Source of the DNA: Asparagopsis taxiformis
Lineage: Eukaryota; Rhodophyta; Florideophyceae; Bonnemaisoniales; Bonnemaisoniaceae
Length of the DNA stretch: 64,000 nt
NCBI GenBank assembly: GCA_030407315.1
Contig: JALQPE010002323.1
Coordinates: 19,757 to 83,756, forward strand
Reading direction: 5' to 3'
How positions within the stretch are numbered: the first letter of the stretch is position 1; every line of letters starts with the position of its first letter. Under the pieces are notes generated by a model, which was not told where the DNA came from, made no database searches, and was given only the letters and a program-made list of their open reading frames with translations. Position numbers and translations under genes: made by a program. Of the stretch, positions 36,306-46,974 are shown in pieces.

Positions 36306-37675
36306 TTATTTGGTCATTGAGGATGATTTTTCGAGTGCACTGCGTGACATGAACTCTGATATCTTTCCAATACGTCCTGAAATTTTCCCCACATGTTCCA
36401 CTACGTTGCTATCAATCTTTGAAATTTTTGACGGTGTTGACAGACCCGTGGTACCCATTCGACGCTTCCCGACATATTTACCTACAGTTTCGATCTCCTT
36501 TGTCACACAGGTTCCACCTCTCTCGAAAATGTCAGCATTATTTTTATCCTCTTTTCTGACGTCGCTTACTAGCACTAGAGCTGTGAATTTTTTTGTATGT
36601 CCCGTGCTATCTGCTTCGCTTTGCGAACGGGATAGGGGCAAGAAGGGTCTGTGGAACAACGTTAGTTCTAGATAGCTGGTACGAGCTACGGACACGCTGT
36701 CCTTACGAAAACGAAACGAGCAGTCCACCCGCTGGTGTTTGACTGTATTGTTAGAACGGTAGAAGGTAGAGTGGTTAGCGAGTAGACACGAGCGTCACGA
36801 CGCAACAATCCACGCGAGGATTACGTTAGCAAACGAGGTGGTACGTCACCGGAGGCGCTCTCAACCAAGCCCGGAGGCACTACACGCAATCAGCCTTACG
36901 TGCGGCGATGGGTAGGGAGTACGCAGCTCGACGGAGACGAAGCCTCGTTAGGCAGAACGTAAACGTAAAACGTAGAAGTCAGTCGTAGACTAGAGCCGTT
37001 GCCCGTTCGATGTCTTGTCCCCTTTCCCTCCCGGCACGATGCCAATACCTATATGGCCACGATGGCATCGCTTTACAGTGTAAACACTGTTCGTAACGTC
37101 CCCGAATGGGAAAGGACCTTGTGGGTCACACGTAGGGACCCGTTGGTCCGTTGGCCGTTGCCAGTACGTTCGTTGCACACGTGTGCCGGTTGCGCGCGCG
37201 CATGCGCCAGCAATGTTCGTGCATTGCTGTCGCCGGTCGTGTCCGCCGAAATTCGAATTCCGCGGAAAACGTAAATATTTGCAATTTCGGAATTGCCACG
37301 TATACTACAGGGTCTCCAGTTCGTTTCTATGGCATTGGCCAATTTGTCAAACTTGTTGCGGGTACTTTCTTGGTCCCTGAACGGTCTCATGTTCTCCTTT
37401 GCACACAGCGAAAAATTGTTCGCTACTGTAGTCCAATGGTTAGAGCCGAGAGGTTGCACCGCAGATACGCATTCGAGAAGGACATCTATGTCTTCTGTGG
37501 TGTAGTTTGGTGCCCCAGCTCGAGTTTGTATTTTCACTATTCGCAACGGTTCTACGGTCAGATGTACCCGTTCAGACGTGTTGATACCTTCCTCTGCTGG
37601 TAAGGCGACGAGACGTGAGGAAGATGGGGGTTCGTCGTCATTATTTCTTTGCGTGTTCTGCGGAATACCAGACAT
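36306..37675 (-). pseudogene. DUF6818-like Myb/SANT-type gene split by a solo LTR
   Basis: The first part runs from the ATG at 37675 (MSGIPQNTQRNNDD) to 37310. It includes APNYTTEDIDVLLECVSAV, LGSNHWTTVANNF and STRNKFDKLANA, the SANT-like pattern I associate with DUF6818. The second part runs from 36649 to the stop at 36306, ending in a Lys/Ser-rich helix region. Between them sits a 660-bp LTR with a 5-bp GGGTC duplication. Without LTR and one GGGTC the two parts are in one frame without a stop. However, the expected next motif (TGDPSCPYPVRKAKQIARDI) is encoded across the junction in the adjacent frame, so two compensating one-base indels probably damaged it before the insertion. Such proteins are often transposon- or chromatin-associated; the function here is unknown. 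Confidence 0.7.
36650..37309 (-). mobile_element. solo LTR, 660 bp, with GGGTC target duplication
   Basis: Nearly identical to the LTR at 995-1654 (about seven differences by eye). It is flanked by GGGTC at 36645-36649 and 37310-37314. No internal retrotransposon sequence is present, so it is the product of LTR-LTR recombination. Orientation is given relative to the element at 1-1654. Confidence 0.92.
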
Positions 37676-37799
37676 ATGTATTCTGTTTTTGGAAACCTTT
37701 CGATGGATACAAAAAGAAGATGGGTAGTAGTACCAGCCATAACGTAATTGTAGTGGCAAATTGATGCGCAAAACGGAAATTACAGTTGTAAACTGCACC

Positions 37800-38323
37800 C
37801 TACTTATGGCAAAAGTGGACTAGTGAGCTGGCGGAGGGCCAGGTCATTGTATTTTCATATATATAATAATTGCTATTATAAAGTGTCGGAATGGCGGACT
37901 GGCCATTTCCGGCTGCAACCACTACCGGGATTTGTCGGAAGGTCATACCAATACAATAATGCATTACAGTAGAGTAGGTATTTAAGGCAGCAGCAACTGA
38001 TCTCGCCGCCGATCTTGTAAATGGTATCGAATTACGAGACGACCTCAAGATCGTCAGGTTATGGAACCAGACCTCCTTGCGCCATCATTCGCAACCTGCC
38101 CACCTCCCTTTAACCATTGATCGCGGCGACGCTCGCCGGGCTCAAGATATGAGCCTCAGCTATCACAATATGTTCGCCACCAACTGACCAACGCGCCAAC
38201 CGACGCGCCGAATACACCCTGACCAGAGGAAGATTCCTCCGAGCAGAAGAATAGCCACGAAATCTCCCCAGCGAGCTCTACCGACAAGCTCAATTAGACG
38301 CCCAAGACGATCACGTCGAAAAC
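37800..38323 (+). other. possible copia LTR end and leader
   Basis: Non-coding DNA upstream of a copia-like gag relic. CAGGTTATGGAACCAGACC near 38056 could be a leader or primer site, but LTR ends could not be defined. Confidence 0.3.
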
Positions 38324-38878
38324 ATGACTGATCCAAACCTCACAACTCCCTCTACCATCCCATCCTCCATTCACCTTCCTCCTTCCCTATCCCCTCGATT
38401 TGATATCCCACCCCATACTTCTGAGAGCATCACCCAATGGTGCAATACAATCGACTGCCATACTACCCTCTATTATCTCACATATTTTCTCAAGGATCCA
38501 CCACCTACTACCCCTGCCGACCCTGCCGCGTGCAGGATCTACCAACAGAAAACGGCTCTTGCACGCCTCCTCATTATCAATAATATATCACCGGAAATAA
38601 TGCCTGGAGTCAGCCTATCCATCATTAAAAGTCCAAAACCGGTAATATATCAGCACCTGAAGAAAAAGATATCCGCAATACACCCCAAAAACTGAAGCTC
38701 CAACCTCCGGATACGTGCAAATCAAACAACATACGTTTCCGGCACCCCCATCGAAACATATATACAGCAAAATATAGAGCTCATGCTACAATCGGAGGTC
38801 CCCCATATTGAGGATGAACACATCACAGTGGAATTCATACTGAACGGGCTTTATGACGCCCCGGAATACACAGGATAA
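38324..38878 (+). pseudogene. gag: Ty1/copia-type gag relic
   Basis: One frame with a TGA at 38693-38695. The first part contains ESITQWCNTIDCHTTLYYL and LARLLIINNISPEIMPG; after the stop the frame continues with YVSGTPIETYIQQNIELMLQ and FILNGLYDAPEY. The pattern of an aromatic WC..I start, a helical core, a 'I...L..L' C-terminal helix and L..P.Y is that of copia gag (UBN2-like). No zinc knuckle or pol follows. Confidence 0.5.
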
Positions 38879-40479
38879 GCAAAAATAGAGAATATTCCAT
38901 GGAAAATGCCGTATCGTACAGTAGAACTAGTCACCATATTTTAGCGGAACGCCCATCCCCAACGTTTGGATAAGGCCCATCGAAAAAAATGTAAAAAATC
39001 ATCGGCTGAGACCAGCACGGCGATTTTGTTTTACAGTAGGCAGGAACCAAGCAGAACTATGGTGTGGCCGTGAGGTGATGGCTGAACCATGTACGGAAGG
39101 ACACGTAGGGATGGAAATGAACCACGTCCATATATGAGCAGGACGGCGGGTTGACTAGAACGGGCCAAGTCACGCAGGCACGGACTGTTGGAATGGAACC
39201 AGTACTGTATATGGGTATAGTTAGATATGGGGTGCACCGTGACTGCGATATGTGGTGGAAGGTGCAGAGCGATTCGTAGAAATAAACTATAAAATATAAT
39301 GGGCACACCGTGACGGTCCGGTGTCTGAAACCAGGCGTAAGCAGCACTCGCTGAATGGACGGTGACCAAAGTATGATTATTGTATTCATTGGAATAATTC
39401 CAGAGTAGGTGACTTTTTGCTCATGGGACGTGACCAAGCTGACTTGTGGAACTGGCGAAACGATAATCTGGAAAGGGACCATTGACTGGGCATGTACGAC
39501 CCAAGGCAAAGCGCGGTTAGTTTCCAAACTACAGTACTGTGTAAAGCCCGGATATATTCTATTATCACACCTGCTCGTGACACTGGAATTATTCCACCGT
39601 GGAGCACTGTAATGGGTACGGTTCACTTCCACTGGATGTAGTGGTTGTACCGTCGGGTTGGCGTGGACCATGTTCACTGGGTAGAGTGGTTGTACCGTCG
39701 GGTGGGCGTGGTCTATGTCCACTGGGTAGAGTGGTTGTACCGGTGGGCGCTCTGGGTAGAAACTGAAAGGTAGAATGGGCGGCACATCGCACTTTTGCGG
39801 AGAAACTGCAGGACGGATAGGTCTGACTGAAACGATATCTAGGAAGAATGGAAATCTGGATAGGGATAAAGAATTAGACTAGGGTGCAGCCAGTAGCGGG
39901 CACGCAAGATTTACGATATGGTGTAGTGGATATGGAATAGGTAAATGGGCAGCTAACGCCAAAAGTTTAACGACATGAAGATCATCTGTACACTGCACTA
40001 CGGAACTATGAACTATGCTACCATGGTAGATACTAAACGGCAAAACGCTAGCTCTACATAAAGTAACTACAAATACATATAGGCATGAAAAGAGAGATGA
40101 GGGGAAGTCAGAAATTTCTGTTGGCACTTGGAAGGAAAAGAATAGATGAATCAATGGTTAGTGTTAGGAATGTAATTTCATTAACGCTTGAAGCATGATT
40201 AGAAGCCAGAGAACATACCGTTGATAGTGGAGCCAGAGCTTGAGTAAGCGGATTGCAGAGAACCCAGAAACTTCTGTGTGCACATAGATGGAAAGAAGTG
40301 GATGACACAGTGGTTAGTGCTAGAAACGGTGTGCCAAAAGCTCGATTAGAAGTGAGAAAACGTAGTTGTAGGACCTTAGCCCTTGTAGATAGATTGTACC
40401 TCCGAGGAGGATTAGAGGATAGGGATAAGGCTTCGAACTCACGAGTGAGAGCGCCGATTCCACGAGGCTGGCGCCTCGT
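38879..40479. other. no gene recognised; holds a 45-bp tandem repeat
   Basis: Low-complexity frames only. The minus frame 39785-39057 (242 codons) includes the 45-bp repeat at 39641-39760 and has no other recognisable feature. Confidence 0.4.
39641..39760 (-). repeat. 45-bp tandem repeat, about three units
   Basis: GTGGTTGTACCG starts at 39641, 39686 and 39731, exactly 45 bases apart. On the minus strand the units encode 15-residue repeats VQPLYPVDIDHAHPT with small changes, and adjacent frames stay open because 45 is a multiple of three. Confidence 0.75.
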
Positions 40480-41681
40480 GCGATCATAGTAGCCCGAGGG
40501 CGGTTTCGGGTGGATCGATCCCTCGGAGCCCGGACACCTGTCTCCCAACCCGGTAGCGGGTGGTAGAGCGGGGTCCGGGGCGGCTGGATCTAACCTGCCG
40601 GAGGGATCTATCGGCCGTGGCCGTCCTCAACCCACTTAAAGGTTAACTAGGCACTTAGCGCGATGGATCCCCGCGGGGAATTATGGTCGCCTCCACGCGT
40701 GGCTGCCCACACGACGGATTCCGCAACTGTGATACCGCCGGCGGCTGCGGTCGAGACCGATTGAGAGGCCCACGGGCGTTAGCTCGGTTGACCGGCTGGG
40801 AGTGCCGAACCGACAGCGCTCCCAGTCGGTAGCCTTGTCCCGGTGGGAGGAAGGCCACTCCCGGTCGCCTGACGACGTTAAAAGAAGCGGGAAGGTAGTC
40901 CACTACCGCGGAGACGAAATGCCCTAGGGCAATCCACGTGCACTCCCGCCGGAGGAGGCTCGCGGCGGGCAATTGGGGAAATGTGCGAGCGATCCCCAAT
41001 TGGAGATCGAAACGGAGCAGCGGGTACTACACTAACGGCGGCGGCAGTTCCCTTACCGGATAGTATCCGGTAAGGGAACTGCCGCCGCCGTTTAGTTGTA
41101 AGTTAAACGACCACGGTCGAAAAATTTGGAACCGAGACGATCTGCCTTTATTGTAGCTTAGTGGTCAGTCCGTTGACCTTAAATGGTCAACGAGACTGCC
41201 GGGACCGGACCAGGACCAATGGTCCCGGTCCGGCGTCCAATGGACCTTGTGGGGTGTTTATGCGGCCCAGGGGCCTTACAGAGTAAGCTGCTACGTTGCT
41301 ACGTGTAAACTAATAGAAACGGCCAGCCGTAACGTACACGTGCACAACCGTAACGGGAGAATCCTCCCGCTCGCACACGTGTGTGACTAATCGCGCCTAT
41401 ATCGCTACACGTTGCACGCTCGCCGAAGGGTCCCGCGCGAGCAATGTGGCCCGGTGCCAATGCAAGGCGGCACGCGCCCATTCGCCCTTGGGCGACAATT
41501 GCCTTGCCACGTCACCGCGGCTAGTGATCCCCAACGCGGCTCTTCGCGGCTGATTCCCTATCGAGCACCCACTCACGCTTTCGAGCGTACCGCTTAAGCG
41601 ACCCCTCCTGGCGCCCATTCCAGACGCCTGGAATTATCCCTCCCGCGACCGCTCGCAGCGCAATACGGGACGAGTCCCACA
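40480..41681 (-). repeat. probable LTR region of the second (minus-strand) chromovirus
   Basis: GC-rich non-coding DNA that ends TCCCACA at 41681. It is followed by the pyrimidine run CTCTCCCCTCTT, which on the minus strand is a polypurine tract placed just before a TG LTR start (TGTGGGACTCG). The other LTR end is not certain; a TG at 41097, just after a large palindrome, is one candidate. The antisense ORF starts 42 bases beyond the boundary, as in the first chromovirus. Confidence 0.45.
41035..41091. repeat. 57-bp palindrome, perfect 28-bp arms, one-base centre
   Basis: 41035-41062 is the exact reverse complement of 41064-41091 around a single G at 41063. The arms contain CGGCGGCGG and CCTTACCGGATA. 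Similar sequence continues outward with one indel. Smaller inverted repeats (GTTGACC/GGTCAAC and GGACCAGGACC/GGTCCCGGTCC) follow at about 41171-41235. Confidence 0.9.
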
Positions 41682-41722
41682 CTCTCCCCTCTTAAACTGG
41701 CGCGCTCCTGCGCGCAGGTATC

Positions 41723-44700
41723 ATGTATCCATCAACTCCCCCACCTTCTTTCTCTTCCTCCTCACAGCGACTCGTCACTTCCGTTTCCCTTATCCCGATC
41801 CAAATCAGCGAGTGGGGAATTTTGACGCCTCCGCATCCCGACGCGAAAGGCGACGTTAACAACAACCCTCGGGAGTCTACTCGCTCGTTGCCTGCAACGA
41901 GTACTCCGACCAATACTGCCTCGGCGGTGACAGCACGAGCGGCAGCCCATCAACCGTTGCCGGGCTCTTATCTTGACCTCTATGCTCCTGCCGCAGCAGC
42001 CACGCAAGGCCTTTCTGACCCCTATGCGGGGACTGAAGTGATGCCAAGTTATTACTATAACCACCCACGGCCGCGGCCTGCGCGCGATTCTGTCATCCCC
42101 TCGGGAGTTTCGTATTTCACCCCCACAGGTGGTGGCAACCGCCCTCCGCGTTTTGGCTCCACAGCAGCCAGGAGGGATAAAACCCAAGGTCGTCAGGGAC
42201 GGGGCGTCTCCCCTTCGGTACCGACTCCGGCAAGGGTGCCGAGTGACGGTGGCCACGGTCGTCTCCCTGGGGAGTCATCTGCGGGAACCGTCGCGGCTCC
42301 AGCCGGGGGACAAGTATACTCCGCGTTGGCTCGCCTCGTTGGTGAAACAGAGTCTCCGGCCATGGCCGCCAAGTTGGGCGAAGTGTTAAGCATGGTCAAC
42401 GCTTTGCCCTCGGGCAAGACGGCGGACATCCCCGAGCATTCGCAGCTTACCGGAGGAACTCCTGAATCCCAAGCGGCGCGCCAGGATATTTTTTTTGGGT
42501 CTCCGTCTCCTCGGGCGCCACGGCCTTTGTGGTTGACGAAACCCCCGGTCGCCCCTTCAGCTGGAGTTGCCCCTGGGCATGAGACACGAGTGGTGGAGTG
42601 GATGCGAACGCTTCACACGCAACCCTTCATTTATCATCAAGATGCTTTTGGGCACGAACTCTCGCGCGCACCCGGGTATCGCAGTTACGAATCGTACGGC
42701 CGCCTGCCGTTGCGACGTCCCGTCCTGGAACGGTTCGAGTGTATCAAAGGGACTCACGGAGCCGCCGTGGCGGATCAGGTAATGCGCAAGCGCATGGAAC
42801 ATGGCCGATGCCGTATCACCATCCCGGCCAACTTCCCGAGCGACGTGTATCACCTCAGTGAACCAGAAGACGAACCAATGGTTCGAATGATCGCCCGTTG
42901 GATCAAATTAGACCAACTTGGGGTGTTGGTTGACGACTTCTCTGAGGTGGACATTTGTCTACTGGCGGACCAGGCTACGATGTTCCTAGTGCGCTGGATT
43001 CGCCAGCGGTGGGGTGGGGAGTATCGCGACGAGCGTCGGCACACGTTTCCTCAAACAAGTAACCAACCACTGCATCTCCGGCCGGGTCCGCGGGGTTACG
43101 TCATCACGTTCAAGGACGTAGAATACGTGCGCATTCCGACCAGGTTGCGTCGACGTTACTATGCTCGCATACCCCGTTGGATGGAAGTCCCCGAATGGGA
43201 GGTCTTGTTCCCGATGCCGCTCGTGTACCGCTACGCAGCGTCACACCTGGTGAGCTCGGAAGGGGGTACCCTCGCGAGGGTTTTAGACAAGATGGCCCAT
43301 ACGGAATGGGTGTGCTACTACGCCGCGACGTGGTTGGAGAACATCGTGGCGCAAAATCGTATGCACCAGGTCCCTGAGGAGATGTTCAAGAAGATACGCT
43401 CTTTGGGCGTCGAGGCACCCATCTGGCCTAGCGGACTCATCCGCAATTTCGAGTGCTTCGATGTCACGCCCGAGTTTCTCGAGCATTTCTATCGCTTGCA
43501 CGAAACATTCCCGTGGGAGACGGTTGACATCGTGCCGATACTCAATTCTCCTTACGAACCGACGCATCGGCTGAGCAAGTGGGTGCCAATGGACCCGGTC
43601 TCGCATTCGATCGACTTATCGTCGTACCTGTTCATAGTACGCCTCGAGTTGGGCATCCCCCTTAGGGTCCTCGAATACACTGCTGCGCAACCCCTTATGG
43701 GAGGCTGGATGGCCAGGGTGTGGGATTACGTTACCCTAGGGCAACTCGTGGAGGACTGCATATCGTATCAGACCCATGGCGGCCGTCCTCTCCTTCCGCG
43801 GGAAGAAACAGGCTTGCCCGTAGCGGTTCCCAGGTCAGCGCGTCCTCCGGCGACCACAGACGCGTCGGCAGAAATAGCCACCGTTGAGCCCGTCCCGGCT
43901 GATTCAGCCGGTCCGTCTTCGGTTACTCGGCCGCGGCCGTCCGACCGTTCCCTCCCATCAGACATGACCGCGCATGCTTCGGCCTTGGAAAAGCGCGTGG
44001 AAGAGCTCCAGCGCGCGGTGTCTGCGAGTCGAGAGCGATTGGCGCAAAGCGAAGCGGCGCGGGTATCAGCCGAAGCTGCCTTGGCGACGGTTAAGGGCGA
44101 GAAGGAAACTCTGCGAGCAGAATTGATGGCTGAGAACACGCTGCTGAAGCGAAAGCACGATGACTTGTTCAAGAGCCGGCTGGGGTACGCGCGTGATTTA
44201 GCGGAACAGGAGTTAGCCCTGCAGAGCGCGCTCTGTCAGGTCTGGGATCTGCACCAGCAGTCCAACACGATATGTGCTAGGGCCGCACGCGCCATTATGA
44301 CGGTAGAAGACCTACGTGTTCGCCAAGCGGACGTGGAAGGGTCACGCCCTCTCCCTAGTAACGCGCTCGCGCGTGCCTTCCCAGGTATGGCGTTCTTACA
44401 CGGGCGGGGGGTCCCCGCCGCGTCACCCTCGGGTGCAGCGACTGCCCCGGCGGCCACGTCTGAAGAGACGATAACAGCCCCTCTTGGTGCGGTTATGGCC
44501 GCGCGGGCCGTTGCCAACGCTCCTACACCGTCGGCTAGGGGCGCTTCCGATGCGGTAGCGTCGGGTGGTTCTGCTCCGGCCGACCCAATGGCAGTTGAAG
44601 CTGCTAAGGCGACGACCTCGGTCGCTCTTGCCCCGACAGCTGCGGGAACTGCTACGGCTGTGGCTGTGGTCAAACCCGCCACGAGTAAGCCAACCTCCGC

Positions 44701-44977
44701 GGTTGCTACCCCTACGGCGACGGGTGTTACTGGTGTCGCCACCGCAGGGGGTACTGAAAAAGAGTCTGAGGGCATAAAGGAGGCAACTCCTAAACCCACT
44801 GACGCAACCTCCCCAGGTGGAGAGTCCGTGCAAGTCGTTGAAGACCCTCGATCGCCCACGCGCGCAACGCGTCGCCTCAATGTGACGTCACCGGTGGCGA
44901 CAGTCGCGGCCGCAGTGGCGGCGGTGGGGCAACGAGTCGCCCGAAGGCGTAAAAGGGCTCAGCCCTCTTCCCCTTAA
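41723..44977 (+). CDS. antisense accessory protein of the second chromovirus, intact
   Basis: 1,084 residues from ATG at 41723 to TAA at 44977. A Ser/Pro/Ala-rich disordered N-terminus (about 1-290) is followed by a globular region of about 400 residues with many Trp, Tyr and Arg (RWIRQRWGGEYRDERRH; VEWMRTLHTQPFIYHQDAFG). Next come a coiled coil at about 750-850 (ALEKRVEELQRAVSASRERL) and an Ala/Thr/Pro-rich tail. The layout matches the broken ORF at 11793-8528, and HELSRAPGYRSYESYGRLPL resembles RRELAAPWEHYPFARLPRRD there. It lies between a probable LTR and, beyond a later insertion, a chromodomain relic on the opposite strand, so it is antisense to that element's pol. No catalytic motif was found. 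A structural or gag-like role is possible. Confidence 0.7.
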   Translation: MYPSTPPPSFSSSSQRLVTSVSLIPIQISEWGILTPPHPDAKGDVNNNPRESTRSLPATSTPTNTASAVTARAAAHQPLPGSYLDLYAPAAAATQGLSDPYAGTEVMPSYYYNHPRPRPARDSVIPSGVSYFTPTGGGNRPPRFGSTAARRDKTQGRQGRGVSPSVPTPARVPSDGGHGRLPGESSAGTVAAPAGGQVYSALARLVGETESPAMAAKLGEVLSMVNALPSGKTADIPEHSQLTGGTPESQAARQDIFFGSPSPRAPRPLWLTKPPVAPSAGVAPGHETRVVEWMRTLHTQPFIYHQDAFGHELSRAPGYRSYESYGRLPLRRPVLERFECIKGTHGAAVADQVMRKRMEHGRCRITIPANFPSDVYHLSEPEDEPMVRMIARWIKLDQLGVLVDDFSEVDICLLADQATMFLVRWIRQRWGGEYRDERRHTFPQTSNQPLHLRPGPRGYVITFKDVEYVRIPTRLRRRYYARIPRWMEVPEWEVLFPMPLVYRYAASHLVSSEGGTLARVLDKMAHTEWVCYYAATWLENIVAQNRMHQVPEEMFKKIRSLGVEAPIWPSGLIRNFECFDVTPEFLEHFYRLHETFPWETVDIVPILNSPYEPTHRLSKWVPMDPVSHSIDLSSYLFIVRLELGIPLRVLEYTAAQPLMGGWMARVWDYVTLGQLVEDCISYQTHGGRPLLPREETGLPVAVPRSARPPATTDASAEIATVEPVPADSAGPSSVTRPRPSDRSLPSDMTAHASALEKRVEELQRAVSASRERLAQSEAARVSAEAALATVKGEKETLRAELMAENTLLKRKHDDLFKSRLGYARDLAEQELALQSALCQVWDLHQQSNTICARAARAIMTVEDLRVRQADVEGSRPLPSNALARAFPGMAFLHGRGVPAASPSGAATAPAATSEETITAPLGAVMAARAVANAPTPSARGASDAVASGGSAPADPMAVEAAKATTSVALAPTAAGTATAVAVVKPATSKPTSAVATPTATGVTGVATAGGTEKESEGIKEATPKPTDATSPGGESVQVVEDPRSPTRATRRLNVTSPVATVAAAVAAVGQRVARRRKRAQPSSP

Positions 44978-45829
44978 GCGAGCGTGGGATCTCCAATTAA
45001 CAAGGACAGGCCGACTCGTCGGACTCGCACGCGCCGTTAGTCACAGCCCGTTCGAAGCGCGTAGTAGCAACTGATACCCTAAGGTAATCTTTGACAGTTA
45101 ATACCCGCGTATAGAGAGCCATTGTAGGTGTGCGACAATAAAGCTGAGTTTCCAAATGAATTCCTTTATGCAACGAGGGTAGGAATTGCGCAAAACCTAA
45201 CCCTTGCTACAAAGAGGTCCCTCGGGAGTCGGATGAAAGCTCACCCCGTGGGTGAGAAACCGTGTCCCGGGGGCTATGTTGTGCCATAATAATGGCCGTT
45301 CGCGATGGCCTTCGCCGCTAGTCGCCTTACGCTCTTGGGCGATTCGTGGCTACGGCCTTCGCTATTGCGCGAATTCAACTGAATTCGCCATCCGAATTGA
45401 CGCTCTCTTGCAAGACGTCATTGCTTTTGTCAGGCGGCTCGATAGCCGCAGTGACAATCTTTACCGGCAAGCCCGGCTTCCGGCCCGGTGAGTGAGAATC
45501 GCTCTCGCGCATGGAACTGGCAATAGAGTTCCCACTGGATGGAAGTCGAGGGGTCGTGCGACCATCCACGCACGCGTGTCGAGAGTTCCAAGGTACGTGC
45601 ATCCCATCGCGGATAATTACAACCGGCCATAGTGTGAGAGGCAAGCTGTAAAATTCCTCCAAGTCCGAAGACGTCCGTTGTCCTGCGCAGCCACTTGTTC
45701 GGGATGACTACGGTCAAGGCCGTTGTGAGACGCTGGTGACGCTAGCGTCGGCGCATTCCGCGCAAGTTAGGAGAGTTGCCCACCATCAGTGACAGGGCGC
45801 TCACCTAGGCGAAATCCTCCCGAGTGAGT
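44978..45829. other. non-coding part of the second chromovirus
   Basis: Follows the antisense ORF. Only short frames on either strand, with no recognised motif. Confidence 0.4.
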
Positions 45830-46974
45830 CGACCTTGAAATGGGTGATGGCCTAGGCCAATTGTTTTTCGGAGTCGCTAGCGATGTTCAGCGTACTCCAA
45901 AGTGCCCGTGCGCGAGTTTTGAAGGACAATGGTGGACACTACATTAATGTAAACTGAGGTTATTGTGTTTCACCCTCAGGTTGCATCTTGCCCAATTTCG
46001 CAGATGACAAATTTTTGCAATGCCCAAATTGGCCTGGGAGCAGATCGCCGAAATTTTCTAAGTCCAAGGACGAATGTTAAATTGCATCGCCACTTGTTCG
46101 AAACCATAGCGAACAGAACCGTCGGAAGTCGTTGGGAATGCTGGCGTTGACGCCTTCCGAAAAAGTAAGCAAAACTAGCCGTAATCGGCTTTAGAACGTC
46201 CCGCGAAAGTGGATTCTACGCGGATGCGTTACCCTTGCCGCGGGTATTCGGCCTTGGCCAACTGTTTTTCCAAGCCGCTGGTGCTGTTCAGCATACCCTA
46301 GAGTGTCCATGTCCGGATTTTCAAGCCCATCGGTGGACACTACATTAATGTAAATCGAGGGTGACTGCCTCGCACCTTCAAGCTTCCCCTTCCAAATTGA
46401 CCCTATTTAGGGGTATTGAATTTTGCAGTTTGCCATTTGCTATCAGGGCAGTTTGCAAAATTTTCCCTAAGTCTCGGGCGTAATTTGCTTCTGGTCCCGG
46501 CCTGCAAACGACACCCTAGGGTGGCTTCACTGAGGGTGATACGGGCCGCTGGTGACATTGGTCTCCTTGCAGACTCGTGGTGTTGGCGTTGCTGGCCAGG
46601 GGCTTGCGGGGGCGTGGCTGACGCACCATAGTAATAGCGCGCTTCTGGCTCGAGTGCCTGCCTCTGGTTGCGACCAAGGGCTTTCCAAGTTGCTGACGGG
46701 GTCCAACGTACTCAGAATTGCACGTGTGCGAAGTTTCGAAAGCATTGGCGACCACTACATTAATGTAATTCAAGGACGGTTATCGTCGCGCCCTCCAATT
46801 CCGTCACCGTCAGTTCATCCTTTCCGGAGGTATTAATTTTGCAAACTACCCTTTTCCTCTCAAGGCTGGTTGCAAAGTACCCCTTAGTCCAAGGACGAAG
46901 GGTATACTCCGGATGCTTCCTCATATGTCCTCGGACTTTTCGCGCTATGGTATGGACACTGAAGTCGCATAACG
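45830..46974. repeat. diverged tandem repeat, three units of about 400-415 bp
   Basis: The motif ACTACATTAATGTAA occurs at 45938-45952, 46339-46353 and 46754-46768. Each copy is preceded by GGTGGACAC or GGCGACC and followed by parallel segments (CTCAGGTTGC / CTTCAAGCTTCC / CTCCAATTCC; then TTTTGCA...). A fourth partial unit (TGGTATGGACACTG, near 46948) stops at the DNA transposon boundary. The core TACATTAATGTA is a 12-bp palindrome. Confidence 0.75.

Noticed and set aside
41148..41200. tRNA-like stretch (TAGCTTAGTGG resembles an A box, followed by a stem)
   Set aside because: The stem GTTGACC/GGTCAAC has a six-base loop, no acceptor stem closes it and no B box GGTTCRANNCC follows. It is an inverted repeat in LTR-like DNA.
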